The notes beneath the pieces are model-generated. The model was given only the letters and a program-made list of their open reading frames with translations, searched no databases and was not told the DNA's origin. Positions 1-11,315 of a stretch of 64,000 bases of DNA are shown piece by piece. Numbering within the stretch: the stretch's first letter is position 1; the number at the start of each line of letters is the position of its first letter. The position numbers and the translations under genes were made by a program. Source of the DNA: Xenoacremonium recifei (taxonomy: Eukaryota > Ascomycota > Sordariomycetes > Hypocreales > Nectriaceae); NCBI GenBank assembly GCA_012184525.1, contig WOFQ01000056.1:124001-188000 (forward strand), in the 5' to 3' direction.

Positions 1-165
1 ATCGAGGCTGGCATGGTCTGGATTAACAGCTCCAACGACTCCGACATCCGAGTACCATTCGGTGGTGTCAAGCAGAGCGGCATTGGTCGAGAGTTGGGCG
101 AGGCTGGTCTCGCTGCTTACTGCCAGGTCAAGGCTGTGCACGTAAACATGGGATTGATGCTGTAG
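1..165 (+). CDS. Aldehyde dehydrogenase, C-terminal end (partial at window edge)
   Basis: The open frame enters from the left edge in frame 1 and ends at the TAG at 163-165, giving the last 54 residues. They include VPFGGVKQSGIGRELG, the C-terminal signature of NAD(P)-dependent aldehyde dehydrogenases, in which the oligomerisation tail follows the catalytic domain. The enzymes oxidise aldehydes to carboxylic acids. The catalytic Cys and Glu lie outside the window, so the subfamily cannot be given; the tail is of the ALDH1/2 or betaine-aldehyde type. The next gene, a Zn2Cys6 regulator, is convergent with it. Family assignment is secure, substrate unknown. Confidence 0.9.
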   Translation: MEAGMVWINSSNDSDIRVPFGGVKQSGIGRELGEAGLAAYCQVKAVHVNMGLML

Positions 166-679
166 GAAGCATAGGCTTACGATGAAGAGGAGAAAACGAC
201 AAGGAGCAATGAGAGGACCGGAGTGTCCAGAAGCACACGTTCTAGGAAAGTGGCATTGGCAAGGCGTCTATGACAAAATCATGTATGATTGGGAATTTAA
301 TGACAACTATCTTCAAAGTACTACATTCACCATCTCTCGGGTTTCTCATCTTTTCTTTTGTTCCGGGTTGTCCGAAAGTCTTCAATTTTTTACCATGAGC
401 GTGAGCTGCTTCACAAATGACAACAGGTGCAAGATGTGGGTATTCACGATCATGCTCCCAGTTCACTCTGGTGACATTGCAAGTCCGTTCAGCATATGAG
501 CAAAGAAATGAACAACAAGTCCTGGAAAAAATAGCTCATTCAGGCGAGATAATAGACACTGGAAAGAGACTCATGCATATCCTGTATATCCCTGTTCCTT
601 CGCTCGAAACTCCAACGCAACAAGTCCGAGCAGACTCCAAAATTCCCAAATATGAGCAAAACAAATTGGTATCCTTTAA
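166..679. other. Intergenic, 3' flanks of two convergent genes
   Basis: This lies between the stop of the aldehyde dehydrogenase gene and the stop of the Zn2Cys6 gene. It is AT-richer than the flanking genes, as expected of 3' UTRs. Open frames here are short and resemble no family I know. No further feature is seen. Confidence 0.6.
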
Positions 680-2071
680 TCACAAAACAAGGGCGTGAGG
701 GCTCATTTCGCCGAGGATCTCCGACCACGACATGTCCTGAGAGTCAACTTTCCAGATGGCGTTCAATGCAGAGCTAACGGCGTGGACGGACCCGAAGCGC
801 ATCTCATCATAGATAAGGTTCACCATGTTGAGCACGGCGCGCTGGTGGCGAGCCGACTGCGCGTGGGCGCCCGCGATGAAGAGCGGGAATATGATGCAGT
901 TGAGCACCTTGGCAGGCCGCTTGATCTCGAAGATGCAGTCGAGGCAGGACTGCACGTGCTGTTGGACGAGCGGGTGCAGCGTAGGCAGTCCGCAGATGGC
1001 GCGGTAAAGGTATATCAAGCCAGTGTGCTGGAAGGCCCGGATGAGCGTGAAGGCGTGGACGGCCTCGAGATCTCGCTCGCCAAGCACTTCGCCGCCCTCA
1101 CTCTGGTTGTCGAGATCCTGAAACGTCAAGGGCGCGTAGACAGGCCGAAGGGCTACCTCAAACATGCGGATACGGTCCATGGAGAACTCCTCGTAACCGT
1201 TCAGTGTCGCGTCGAAGTAGAAGGCCATGGTGGCGATCTCCTGGAAGACTGTAGCCAAGGAGAACCTGCCCAGGGGGTCTCTTCCCCACCAGACAGCACC
1301 CTTGTCGATCGTCTCCCACACATCCGGGGTAAAGGAGGGGGGCCTGCCCTGGAGCATCGCCGTGGTCAGATCGGCAGACGCAAACTCGGAGAGAAGCATG
1401 TGCATTGACTCTTGACAGTTACCGAGGAGAGTCTTCATCCCGCCCAATCTTGCTATAATGGCCATGACACCAGCGTGATGGCTCGAAGTTGAGGCAGACT
1501 TCTGCATGCATTCGATGAAGCCGTCGTGCAAGTGAAGCATGATCACAGCGAAGAGCAGCGTCATCAGCGGGCCATCGCCTTTGCTGCAACATCCGTCCAC
1601 TTCTCCGCGGACCGCGGCAAGACACTCGAGGCGCTTGATGTTTAGGCCATCTCGGCTATTTCGACCGTCCTGGAGCAATCGATGCGAGTCAGCTAGAACA
1701 CATGTCGCGAGGAGGACGACACGATGTTCGAGCGCAACCATTGTCGGAGCGGGGCATGGTTCCGACGATGTTGATAGCAATGGCCAGACGCGGCTGTGGA
1801 AGTAGTCAAGCGCGCGCTTCTCATAAACAGCGAGGGAAGCCGCAAGCTGCTCATCACGGCCTGCGATCTGGTAGCTGGCCGGGACAGTGACGGTAGGGCG
1901 AGTGCTCCATCGGATCAGACGGGCATTGTAGTCACAGGTGGCCCCGACAAGGGAGCATCTCTGGCAGACAGGTTTGGTGAGATCACATTTGATGCGCCGC
2001 TTCTTGCAAGGCCAGCAAGATCCCTTGACGGTCCTGATCCTGGTTGTTCCGGTGCCTGTGCCTGTGCCCAT
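680..2071 (-). CDS. Zn2Cys6 (C6 zinc cluster) transcription factor
   Basis: Single-exon frame of 463 residues. A complete binuclear zinc cluster lies at the N-terminus: Cys19, 22, 29, 36, 39 and 46, spaced C-x2-C-x6-C-x6-C-x2-C-x6-C, in the Gal4-type DNA-binding fold. It is preceded by a short GT repeat and a basic stretch. The remaining 400 residues are helical with an acidic middle and look like a fungal-specific regulatory domain; the ending MSWSEILGEMSPHALVL is typical of the larger fungal Zn2Cys6 families. It should act in the nucleus as a pathway-specific regulator. It is convergent with the aldehyde dehydrogenase gene, which is a possible but unproven target. The long frame on the opposite strand is a shadow. 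Confidence 0.9.
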   Translation of the reverse strand: MGTGTGTGTTRIRTVKGSCWPCKKRRIKCDLTKPVCQRCSLVGATCDYNARLIRWSTRPTVTVPASYQIAGRDEQLAASLAVYEKRALDYFHSRVWPLLSTSSEPCPAPTMVALEHRVVLLATCVLADSHRLLQDGRNSRDGLNIKRLECLAAVRGEVDGCCSKGDGPLMTLLFAVIMLHLHDGFIECMQKSASTSSHHAGVMAIIARLGGMKTLLGNCQESMHMLLSEFASADLTTAMLQGRPPSFTPDVWETIDKGAVWWGRDPLGRFSLATVFQEIATMAFYFDATLNGYEEFSMDRIRMFEVALRPVYAPLTFQDLDNQSEGGEVLGERDLEAVHAFTLIRAFQHTGLIYLYRAICGLPTLHPLVQQHVQSCLDCIFEIKRPAKVLNCIIFPLFIAGAHAQSARHQRAVLNMVNLIYDEMRFGSVHAVSSALNAIWKVDSQDMSWSEILGEMSPHALVL

Positions 2072-3392
2072 GGTCGGTCCGCGAGTTGCTTAGTGATGGG
2101 TGTTGCCAAGAAGGGGGATCGTAACCGTTGATGACTGATGCTTGAAAGACGCGGCGGGGTGAAGCCTCCAGGTTTGTTGATCGATAAGGGACAGCTATGC
2201 TTAGCAATAGGTGCTGAGATAAGACGTCGAGAGGTTGTTGATTTGTTGGCGACGGCAATCGATAGAGAAGAGGCTTTGGAGTGGGAAGTTGATCGGGATG
2301 AAAGACGAGCTGGGATGACAGGATCTCCACAGCGTTTCGTCAGAGCCGCTCAGATGTTTGTATTATCAAGAGAGCCTGCGATGAAAGACCTGAAGCGAGA
2401 GTTCAGTCCGAAACTCCGCCAGGCCAAGTCAGGGTAGACTAGCTCGATCATCAGGGGGTGGTAGGAGGTGACTCGAAGGCCAGTAGAAGGTGAGTGAGGG
2501 GCGGAATGAGGGGGAGAAGACCGGACCGGGATGGGCAAACTCCCCTGCCGGCGATGATAGACTGCAAGGGACAAAGAAGGAGGCTCCAGCGGACGATCCG
2601 AAAGCGACACCCTGTTCTGGCGATGGCAATGGTGATGGCGATGGTGATGATGTTGGTGTAGAAGCAGGAAAGGATGCTAAAAATGCGGAGAGCAACAGAT
2701 AGGGAGGAGGAGAGCCGCTAATCGGGGACCGAAGACGATTGCTCTTACAGGCGGCCAGCCAGATTCTCACAGGGCCGCACGCGCCAAAGTTCCCCAGACG
2801 CATGGGCGCAATGCCACGCTGTCGCCTGTCGCCGATCTCCCAAGTACAAATACCATCTGCATCGCGCACTCACCGGCCACGATCCGGCGGCCAGGGCACG
2901 CCCAGATAGTGGCCAGGGAAGCAGGGCAGAGCCGCACCGCCAGACGCGAGCAGTGACAGCGGGTATGTGCCAAAGAGGATTCGCACAGGCCCCTGCAATC
3001 GATACCGGGGCGGGCGGGGCGGTGGATTTGGCCTATCTAATTGCCATATCGGGACTAGCTCTCTGACGTCCCCCGCATCGCTTGTGCGAACCGAAGCCGG
3101 TAGTTTTGGACTCGAGATGCCCTCTAGATAGCATCAGATCCGGATACTTGGTAACCGCCACTGGTGCTGTTAGTGTTGATCTCCGATTCAACGCCAAGTC
3201 ATGTACTTAAGACGTCCGCACCCGACAGATGTTGACTCGAGTCCGCAGCAAGATGGCGGGGTGGTCCATCAATTTTCCTCATCTGGACATTCTGGCGGCC
3301 ATGTCTTAGCCTCCTCTTCTGAGCCGCATTTACTATTGACGTGGGCATGATACAACTCCATATCTCCCAGATCCTCCGCTAGTAGATTAATA
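2072..3392. other. Divergent promoter region between Zn2Cys6 and MOSC genes
   Basis: About 1.3 kb separate two divergently transcribed genes. The right half is GC-rich, with G/C runs around 3005-3030. A clean TATA box is not evident on either side. I see no conserved open frame, tRNA or repeat. Confidence 0.55.
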
Positions 3393-4762
3393 ATGGCTTC
3401 GATATCGTCTATCCATGAAATTCACGCCCGACTCCACGGCCTTTCCTTTGTCAAGCTCAACATCATGGAAGTCTCGGAGGTTGCAAAGCTCGTCGGTGCT
3501 GGACTCCTTGTGCTCTTGATACCAGCAATCTGTGCTCTCCTCTTCTCTTTCGGTCGTCGCCCTACCAATAGTCTACAAATCACACAGGTAAACTCGCAAC
3601 GCTCCGATGTTGAGTGCGCAGTTAACCGGTATACAGCTGTATGTGTATCCAGTCAAGGGGCTCCGCGGTTGTTCACTGCAAAAGGCCCATCTCGGCCCTT
3701 ACGGGCTTGTCGGTGATCGCACGTTCTGTATTCAAAAGATCAACCGCAGCACCGATGATGACGGAAAAGAATATATAAAACATGAGACCATGCTTATTGG
3801 CTACTATCTCCAGATGGCCTTCTTCAATGCCTTCCTGGACCATGATGGAACTTGCGAAAATTCCGACAACGCAGAGGTCGTTGTGACCTGGAAGGGCAGA
3901 GGCACCGAGTTTGATACTGCCACGCCTCGCAATATTGATACCAGTGACGAGATTCGGTTTCCCCTCAAGCCATCCACCAAGGGTTGTCAAGAGATCGAGG
4001 TCGACCTTCATACAAGCCGCTCAAATGCGTACGATCTCGGTGACGAATTGGCAACTTGGTTTAGCGATCGTCTCGGCCACGAGGTCAGGTTTGTCTTCAT
4101 CGGTGACGGATCACGACCAGTTCTAGGCTCCATGGCACCCAACAGCAAAGCCGGTCTCAAGAAAGCTCGTCTGGTAAACCAGATGCGATCGCTCGTCCCT
4201 AGTCTAGCCTATCCAGCTGAGCGCCTCGCCTTCAACGATATCGCCCACTATCTGGTCGTCACGGAAGAGTCCAACAACCAGGTAACATCACGGCTCGTCG
4301 ACGGCTGCGAGATGGATGTCACTAAATTTAGACCCAATATCGTTGTGAAGGGTGCCTCAGGTCCCTTTGTTGAGGACTATTGGGGTGAACTCACGTTTGA
4401 TGGTGGGATCCAAATGCCTCTAACAGCCAACTGCTACCGCTGCCAAAGCATCACCGTCGACTACAAGACTGGGAAGACTGCCACAGATGATCGAGGTCTC
4501 GTGTGGAAAAAGCTGAACAAGGATCGGAGAGTTGATGCCGGAGCCAAGTACAGTCCTGTGTTTGGACGATATGGATATTGCTTCGGAACGTCAACGGGAA
4601 AGACTTTGTTCCTCGGCCAGCAAGCTGCAATAACCCATATAAATCCCAAGAGAACCGTCTTCGGTGAGTTAGTTATCCTCTCCAGCCTCCAAACTCTGTA
4701 CTGATTCTAAATTCGCAGATTGGCCACATTTGACAACGTTTGGGGTCTCCCAGAAGAAATAG
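3393..4762 (+). CDS. MOSC-domain molybdenum-cofactor protein (mARC-like), membrane-anchored
   Basis: Three exons: 3393-3587, 3637-4663 and 4719-4762, with introns of 49 and 55 nt; frames join exactly, giving 421 residues. The N-terminus (about residues 28-50, LLVLLIPAICALLFSF) is one hydrophobic helix, as in mARC proteins of the outer mitochondrial membrane. A MOSC N-terminal beta-barrel (LYVYPVKGLRGC, then GDRTFCIQ) and a C-terminal MOSC domain follow, with FRPNIVV and the Cys-containing NCYRCQSITVDYKTG. The family binds molybdenum cofactor and reduces N-hydroxylated compounds with cytochrome b5 and its reductase. The substrate here is unknown. The last exon supplies FDWPHLTTFGVSQKK, so a model stopping at the first frame's stop would be wrong. 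Confidence 0.88.
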
Positions 4763-4952
4763 AACAAAAGAAAGCTCAACACGATTCATGAAAGTGTAGA
4801 TAAAATAAACAATTCAATTGAATTCAAATTACGAATTGGCACTAAGAGTCAATCCATACCCAGTCTGATGATTGTTCGACTATCCGAAAGGAATGAATAT
4901 CTTTCAAGCTACATACACCCCCAATCCAGTCCAGCAACTAATCGCGATCTCG

Positions 4953-6719
4953 TCAGTGAGCAACAGCCCCATATCTCTCAACCAGTTTCCAATAGGACTT
5001 TGCAGACGCTCGGCGAAACGACTTTCCAAAGTAGATCATAAACAAGCAGATGCACCAAAGACCCAATCCCAGCAGTGAGATCAGCACAAAGGCATATCGC
5101 AGGCTGAGATTATCGATCATCGGCACAACTGCGTAACTAAATGCAAAGCCTGCACTTTGTAAGTTATTTTTCAAAATAGCTCAAAAAATTGTTGGTGACT
5201 TACCCATGAGGTTGCGAACCAGAATCGCAGAAACCAATCCTTCTCCGGCAACCTCCTTATAGCTATCCAGGATATAGGTAAATGCCAGACTCGAGCCGAT
5301 AGGCAACGTAACCGAGATCAACCCCAGTCCAAAAACAATCCCGACCCAATGGATCTGATACGATGCCCCAACACCATAGAGCAGACACCCAGCGGGATGC
5401 GCAAAAATAGCAACAAGACACATCCACAAACGCTGCTCAGGTTCCATCACACCGTCATTCCGCCTCGCCAACTTGATAGTCATCACATCACTCATCCAGC
5501 CAGACAGAAAGCATCCAATCGAGACACCCACGACACAGGCGAGATAGGTCAGGCCGATAGAGTTGGTCCCGAAGTTATAGGGCTCGTTGCTGAGGATCAG
5601 AGCCAACGAGCCGCCCACAACGTTATACCAGGACAAGATACCACCAACAAGGACGCTAGCAAAGAGCATTCCGGGGTATCTTAACAAGTAGAAAGGCAGC
5701 AGTGCATACTTGAAGGTGTTGGGTTGGCGAGGATCGCGGAGGCCCCAGAGTTTGAGCTTCTGGATGTATGTCTTTGTGGATTCGTCTAAAACGTCGTTGC
5801 CAGATCTGCTTCCCGAGTTGTCCGAGATATTGGCATTGACTTTAGTGTCAGAGTCAGCAGCCACGCTGCTCTCCAATGTGGCCGGATCTTCCAAGGAAGC
5901 TCTCTTCGTCGTTGTCTCGCTAATTCCGATGAGCTCCGACTGCAGGACTGGACGATAATACATCGTCTCCTCGAAGAAGAGCAGTGTCAATACTGTCAGG
6001 CCTCCTCCAATACAGGCCATGATATATTGGATCCAGCGCCAGCCCAAGGCATCTGCAACGAAACCGGAAGCTACAGGCGCGAGAAACGCGCCGCACCATA
6101 GCGTCCAGCAGTAGATGCCCATATAGAAGCCGCGGTCGTGCGTGAAGAAGATGTCACCAATTATGACCTCTATGAGCGTTTCCATGGGCGATGAGACGAT
6201 TCCAAGGATTATTCGGTTTGCGTAGAACTCGCCTTTTGTCTTGACATAGGCAGACCAGAGAGTGACAAATGTGGTGATAAATATTGAAACAACCAACGTC
6301 AGCCGTCTCCCATAATTCAAAGCCAATCTTTGCGTAATCAGTGTGCCCCAGCCAAGGAAAAGATACATAAGCCCATTCCCGGTGCTGAGATCGGCCACTG
6401 AAATGCCCGTATCAGCCGCGATCTGAACATATGCAGGAGAGAGGCCCGAGATCATGGCGGCAGCAAAAAAGCACCATGTCATAGCCCAGAAGATATTCTG
6501 CCGCTTGCGGCTCGAAGACCATCGAAGGGGGTCGTCAGGGTCATCGCTGGGCTGAGGCACCAGCACGATATCGCGATGGCCCTCGCCGTGTTTGACGTTG
6601 AGGACGCCCTGGGCGTCGACAAGTTGGACAGTGCCCGGGATGAGGAGTGCTGAGGCCGTCATGGCGGACGACTCGATTTCAATTTCAGGGTGAGATGGAC
6701 GAAACTCGCACTGGTACAC
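4953..6719 (-). CDS. MFS transporter, DHA1/Hol1-like
   Basis: Two exons on the minus strand: 6719-5204 and 5149-4953, separated by a 54-nt GTAAGT..TGCAG intron, giving 570 residues. A cytosolic N-terminus carries DDPDDPLRWSSSRKRQN, the usual lead-in of fungal drug:H+ antiporter-1 transporters of the Hol1 group. About twelve hydrophobic segments follow, split by an acidic cytosolic loop (roughly residues 260-320) after FFEETMYYRP. Motif A is present as NYGRR. It should sit in the plasma membrane and export or import a small cation, drug or polyamine; the substrate is not readable. The start could also be the second Met (residue 20). It is convergent with the MOSC gene, 190 bp away. Confidence 0.9.
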
Positions 6720-8085
6720 TTAGAAGAATTAGAAGCAGTAGTGACCTCCAGAGTCAAGATTCAACTCTTCAGACTCATATCAGCCGGATCAATTGTTGCC
6801 TATATACTATACTCTCACTACGAGATGACTACCAATTGAAACACGATTATCAAGACAAAGCCACCATCCAAGACGAACCAAAAGCCACCCCGACGCCCTC
6901 ATACAACCCATAACAGACTAAACGATAGTTAGTCCCTTCAAGATCCGGCCTCATCTACGACTTATCGCCGCAGGATTCCTACCCCCTCTCCAAGGGTTAA
7001 CACATCCCACGCTAGCACGAATTGGCACTTTGATTGACCATACAACAACACTCTCCGCTACATGAGTCGATCAAGTTGCCTAAACTCCTTGGCAAGAATA
7101 AGCGGCTCTCGCTAAAGTGTGGTCTTATCACTTACCACTTCAGCTATCGCGGTCCTATTCTGGAGCGTTATATCAGTTTAATCCCGATTCGGTAATAGGA
7201 TAGGCAAGGCTTTGTTTCTGGGCCACAATACGCCAAGACAATAATATGTTCCATATCTTCCCCATCTCGGCAACTTCCAAGGCCTCAGCAGCATTTATGG
7301 TGCAGAGAATCGTACTTGAACCAGAAGCTTGATAGGTCAAACTATCGCTGATCTTGATCTCCCGCAACCTTATCTATTTCATCGGAAGCAAAGATAGACC
7401 AGCGCCGGCCCGGTCAGCGCGACTTGATATATCGAACGAAGGATAGGGCTGCACTTTGCCGCATGAGGCAACTTAATAGACAATGTATATGCTCCTAGAG
7501 CCTTAGCTATAATTACCACCTTCATAAGGTGTTTGCATTGCGTGGATAGTAGCATCTCAGGCATTGCAGGTCCACGGAATTTGGATAGATTGCAAAGCAA
7601 CCTCAAAAACCATTATTGATACAAGGTCAGCTATAATATGCACGATACGCGGTACTGTCATTCTCAAAATCAGTGAATCTTTCATTTTCTAGGTGTCACA
7701 GAAGATAGGGTGTGACTCTATATTCTACAAAGTAACAATGCTCATGCAAAGTCGTAGCTCGTAGCAATTAATAGTACAGTTCTTTCCATCAGAAGACCTT
7801 CATAGTGGCTATTTCTCGTCGTTTGCGCCAAAGTAAAGGCCAAAATAGGCCCTGAGATGCTCTCAAAACCCACATACAACTGTACCGGTCTTGTTCCGCC
7901 AGAACGCATTCGGGGCGCAACAACCGCCAAACAGCATGATGAATCAACTGACGGTCATAATCTATAAGCCGGTGTCGAAGTCTACCTTGCATCCCACTAG
8001 TGAGGCCTGGCCCCTTCTAGGATATAAATGAGGCTGGTGATATTCGGGCAGTCATCCCGGCCAGCAGAGTGCGGTGCATTCATTT
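6720..8085. other. Gene-free, partly AT-rich spacer
   Basis: Upstream of the MFS start, the stretch around 6801-6810 (TATATACTAT) could serve as its TATA region. From about 7000 to 8000 the sequence turns AT-richer with frequent stops on both strands, like worn non-coding DNA. One short minus-strand frame (7992-7789) faintly recalls a transposase DNA-binding region, but not enough to call. Confidence 0.5.
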
Positions 8086-10048
8086 TCACAAGATGGTGCT
8101 TTCGTCCTCGACTTCACCGGCCCGGCTGCTGGGTTCTGGACGCTTTACTTCGAGATCGTCAAAGTTGGTCAGATCACTCTCCGAGACGGGGAAGGCCGCA
8201 TCCTGCGTATCCTTCGCCTCTCCTGAAGGGGTCTCGATGTCCCCTGGTTCGCCGCCTTCTCCTGTGCCACTGACCAGGCCATCAGGGGGGCCTTCGCTGT
8301 CTTGCTCCATCATGGCGGCCAGTCTGGCAGCACGCCCTTCCTTTTTGCGTGGAACAGGAGCTACATCGAGTTAGCAGTGTCTCTAAAACTCAATCATGGT
8401 TGCCCCTGAGCAGGCCAGAACACATACCCCTGCCATTCTCCTGCACGTAAAAGCGTCTAAGCAACGCTACAGCTTCATCTCGACCCCAGCCACCCTCAAT
8501 CTCGTATCCAGGCTCGATGTTGCCTCCATCACCGCCACCGGGGGGGTAGGATACTCCTAGGGTCCAGTTCCCATCCGGTAATTGTCTTGGCCGTGGCGTC
8601 GGATGCGCACTGGCGGTCTGTCCATCCGGCCTAATTGGCAATGAGTTGGCGTGGATGCTGAAAACGCCCCCTGTGCCGCCAAACTTGTCGTTTACGGCGC
8701 CAAAATAGACCTTCTTGATGCCAAACTGACGCAAAAGGGAGGCGCACATGATACATGGCTCCACTGTCACGTAGAGAGTGCATTCGTGGATGATGGATGG
8801 GTGGACGATCCGGTCCGGATGTTCCTTCTGACCGTAGGGGTAGAGGTGACTCTTGCTCCCGTCCTCGTTGCCTTCATCCGGTTGGTGCGAGTCAACTGAC
8901 CCGGCATCGGAGCCCTCGTTGGGTGGCGGAGTCGGGATCTTGGGTTTGAGGCAGGTCGTCTTGGGGCCAGTCTTTGCAGAGATTGAGAAGAGTGCACTCA
9001 AAGCCATGAACTCAGCATGGCGAGTGCCGTTGCGAGTGACATTAGTTGCGTTCATGCCTCGCGCGATGACTTTGTCTTTATGGACTAGGACACAGCCCAC
9101 AGGAGTCTCATTGGTCCTGAGGGCCAGTCGCGCCTATGGATAATGGTGGTTAGCAGATTGATGGTACAGTAGCACCGTGATATCTTAGAAGGGTAGATGC
9201 GGATAGCGGTAAACAGGCCGCGGTTCTCTAAACCGGGCCGGTCATTGGAATAACGGAAAGAAGAGGCTGGTGTCCAAGTTGGGCAGATGAATGAATTGTA
9301 CAGGCCGACTCACCATATCGAGAGCCTCCTCGGTGAAGCGCAGATGACGTTCCTTCTCCTCGTCATCAAGGGGCTCGGCATCATCGACATTGATCGGAGC
9401 CTTGGCCGGCTGAGCCGCCGAAGGGTCGACCACAGGCTTTACCGGCTCTGTCTTCAACGAGAGAACAGCAAGCGCATCGACAGCCGCCTCCACGCTAGGT
9501 GGCTGGTTCTCCTTGTTGAAGTGGGAGGGAAGCTGCGGGATCGCGACCATGGTGTCTGTTCTGGTGTCAGCAACGTCTGAAGTCTGGGGCCTGGTCCATG
9601 AAATACCGGGCGCAAAGTCGCGGACGTCTGAGGCGAGGTGCGGTGACGTTGAAGAGGGCGATGCCGGCGCGGGAGCAGGCGCCGTGGGAGCTGGTCGCTG
9701 TTGCCCGGGGTTTGTGCTGGCGTTGAGCGTGCCACCTTTGTTGGTGCCGGACTCGGGGCTGTCGCCGTTGTTGCTGTTGTTGTCGCCGTCGCCGTCGTCT
9801 TTGTGGTGGTTTGCCGTCTTGCTGGGGCGGTGATTGTTTAGGGAGGCTTTGCGCGGAGAGTCACTGCTTTCATCTTCCTCGTGACGTTGGCTGCGACGGC
9901 TCTGCTCGCTCCTGCCCTCGCTGTCATCGCCCTCCGCTCCTTCCTTTTCTCTGTCGGGGACCGCGCGCCCGAACAAGCGACGCAGGACCTTGGACGTGGC
10001 CGCTCCTGCCTTCTTCGCTGGCGACCCGAGCGATTTGAACATGCCCAT
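8086..10048 (-). CDS. tad2: tRNA-specific adenosine-34 deaminase catalytic subunit (Tad2/ADAT2)
   Basis: Three exons: 10048-9314, 9133-8428 and 8360-8086, with introns of 180 and 67 nt; phases fit, giving 571 residues. Tad2, with Tad3, deaminates A34 of tRNA anticodons to inosine. The deaminase core starts near residue 235 (LRFTEEALDMARLALRTNE). It has the zinc/proton-shuttle motif HAE (His284, Glu286) and PCIMC (about 371-375), then GAVNDKFGGTGGV. The tail begins with QENGRAPVPRKK, as in fungal Tad2. Odd points are about 235 N-terminal low-complexity residues (acidic, then Pro/Ala-rich) and a roughly 60-residue polar insert between HAE and PCxxC. The true start may be the well-placed ATG at 9550, which would shorten the leader to about 70 residues. 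Confidence 0.88.
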
Positions 10049-11315
10049 GATTGCAGGAGCAGGAGCCGTGAATCACGGCCGGCGCTGGCTCCTTCCGTCC
10101 CGCTCTCGTCCCTGTCACAGGCTTCTTCGCCTTTTCCTTCACCTCTGCTTCACCGTGGCCCAATCCTGCTCACCGTCGCCTTCGCCTCCCGTCGCCTCTC
10201 TCGGTTTCTGCCAACTGTTTTGTCCTCTCGATGATAGAGTCCTTGAATTGGATGAAGGCTCCAGCTGGCGCGGCAACAAACAGATAACACTTCAGCCAAG
10301 ACTCCCGGACGGAAATTCCTCCCGCAGTGCTTGCCGATGAATCCTGGAGATCCGAGCTTGTCAAGAGCAAAACCTCCCCAGTTACCGAGAAAAAATACCC
10401 CTCCTCTTACAAGACCGCCCGCAAAGAGAGAGTGTCGCCTTTGTCCGCCAGCAACTCTCTAGTCAACTCTTTCAACGTGGCAGATGCCGATAAGACGCGC
10501 TCAAGGCACACGTCTCCACCCTTGATATCCGTTTGCTCACGTCCAGCCGCAACTTTTCGCCGGCTTTCGTTTCCGGGTGCGCGTTCCCGTGGTCCCGTTT
10601 GACACACGGCTCAAGGTACAACCTCAAAGCCCAAAGCGCACAGCCGAGCCGAGAGATGTTCAAAGAGGAGGAACACTCCTCATCAGAAGCTCGTTAGAGA
10701 CAAGCGTGAGGAGTATAAAAGACGAAACAGCAAGAGATCACACAGCAGAGTGAACAAAGCGCAAGCCCCTCAGCAACACAGACTCCAGGCTTTATGTCCT
10801 ACCTGACGCTTTAGGTTCCAATGGAAGTGTCAGAGGCCAGAAAAGTCTACCAGAAATCCCAAAAAATCGTCCACCTATCAAGCGCTAGGCCGCTACCCAA
10901 ACGGGTTGCCAGACCCCACCAGACCAAACCTCCAATCCAACAAGTCACATGACGTTCACGATGGGATGAAGCTCAGCATCCTCACTCAATGTTCTCGTGT
11001 AAATCCCCAATTACGAGGTAGTAGTTCAAGGTCACGTCGGTGAAGCGTCGGTTAAATATTAAGAGGGCCGTCAAATAAACGGCCCGTCAATTGCTCTTTT
11101 AGTCGATGTCTACATTTTTCATCGCTCCATCTCTTCACCTGAATCGGTGGTCTTTAATAACCACCACTCCCAAACAAAAGAGAACAGAAGTAAGATCCTC
11201 TCAAGACCTCAGGGTATCATGAACCGCGCGCTCGGAAAGCAACAACCGCCTGCTCCATCACATCTCATCCCCTCGTCCCCTACGCACCGCGCCACTCAAG
11301 ACATTATAGTCAGGG
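10049..11315. other. Intergenic, upstream of tad2 and downstream of the regulator-like gene
   Basis: This holds the tad2 promoter (minus strand) and the 3' flank of the next minus-strand gene. A plus-strand TATAAAAG occurs near 10713, but no convincing plus-strand gene follows it. Open frames here are short and of low complexity. Confidence 0.5.

Noticed and set aside
695..1408. 237-codon open frame on the plus strand
   Set aside because: It is antisense to the Zn2Cys6 gene; the composition is that of a shadow frame and no domain is seen.
7789..7992. Minus-strand frame with RLRHRLIDYDRQLIHHAVW, faintly like a Tc1-type transposase DNA-binding region
   Set aside because: The match is short, no DDE motifs or terminal repeats are found nearby, and the frame breaks at once on both sides.
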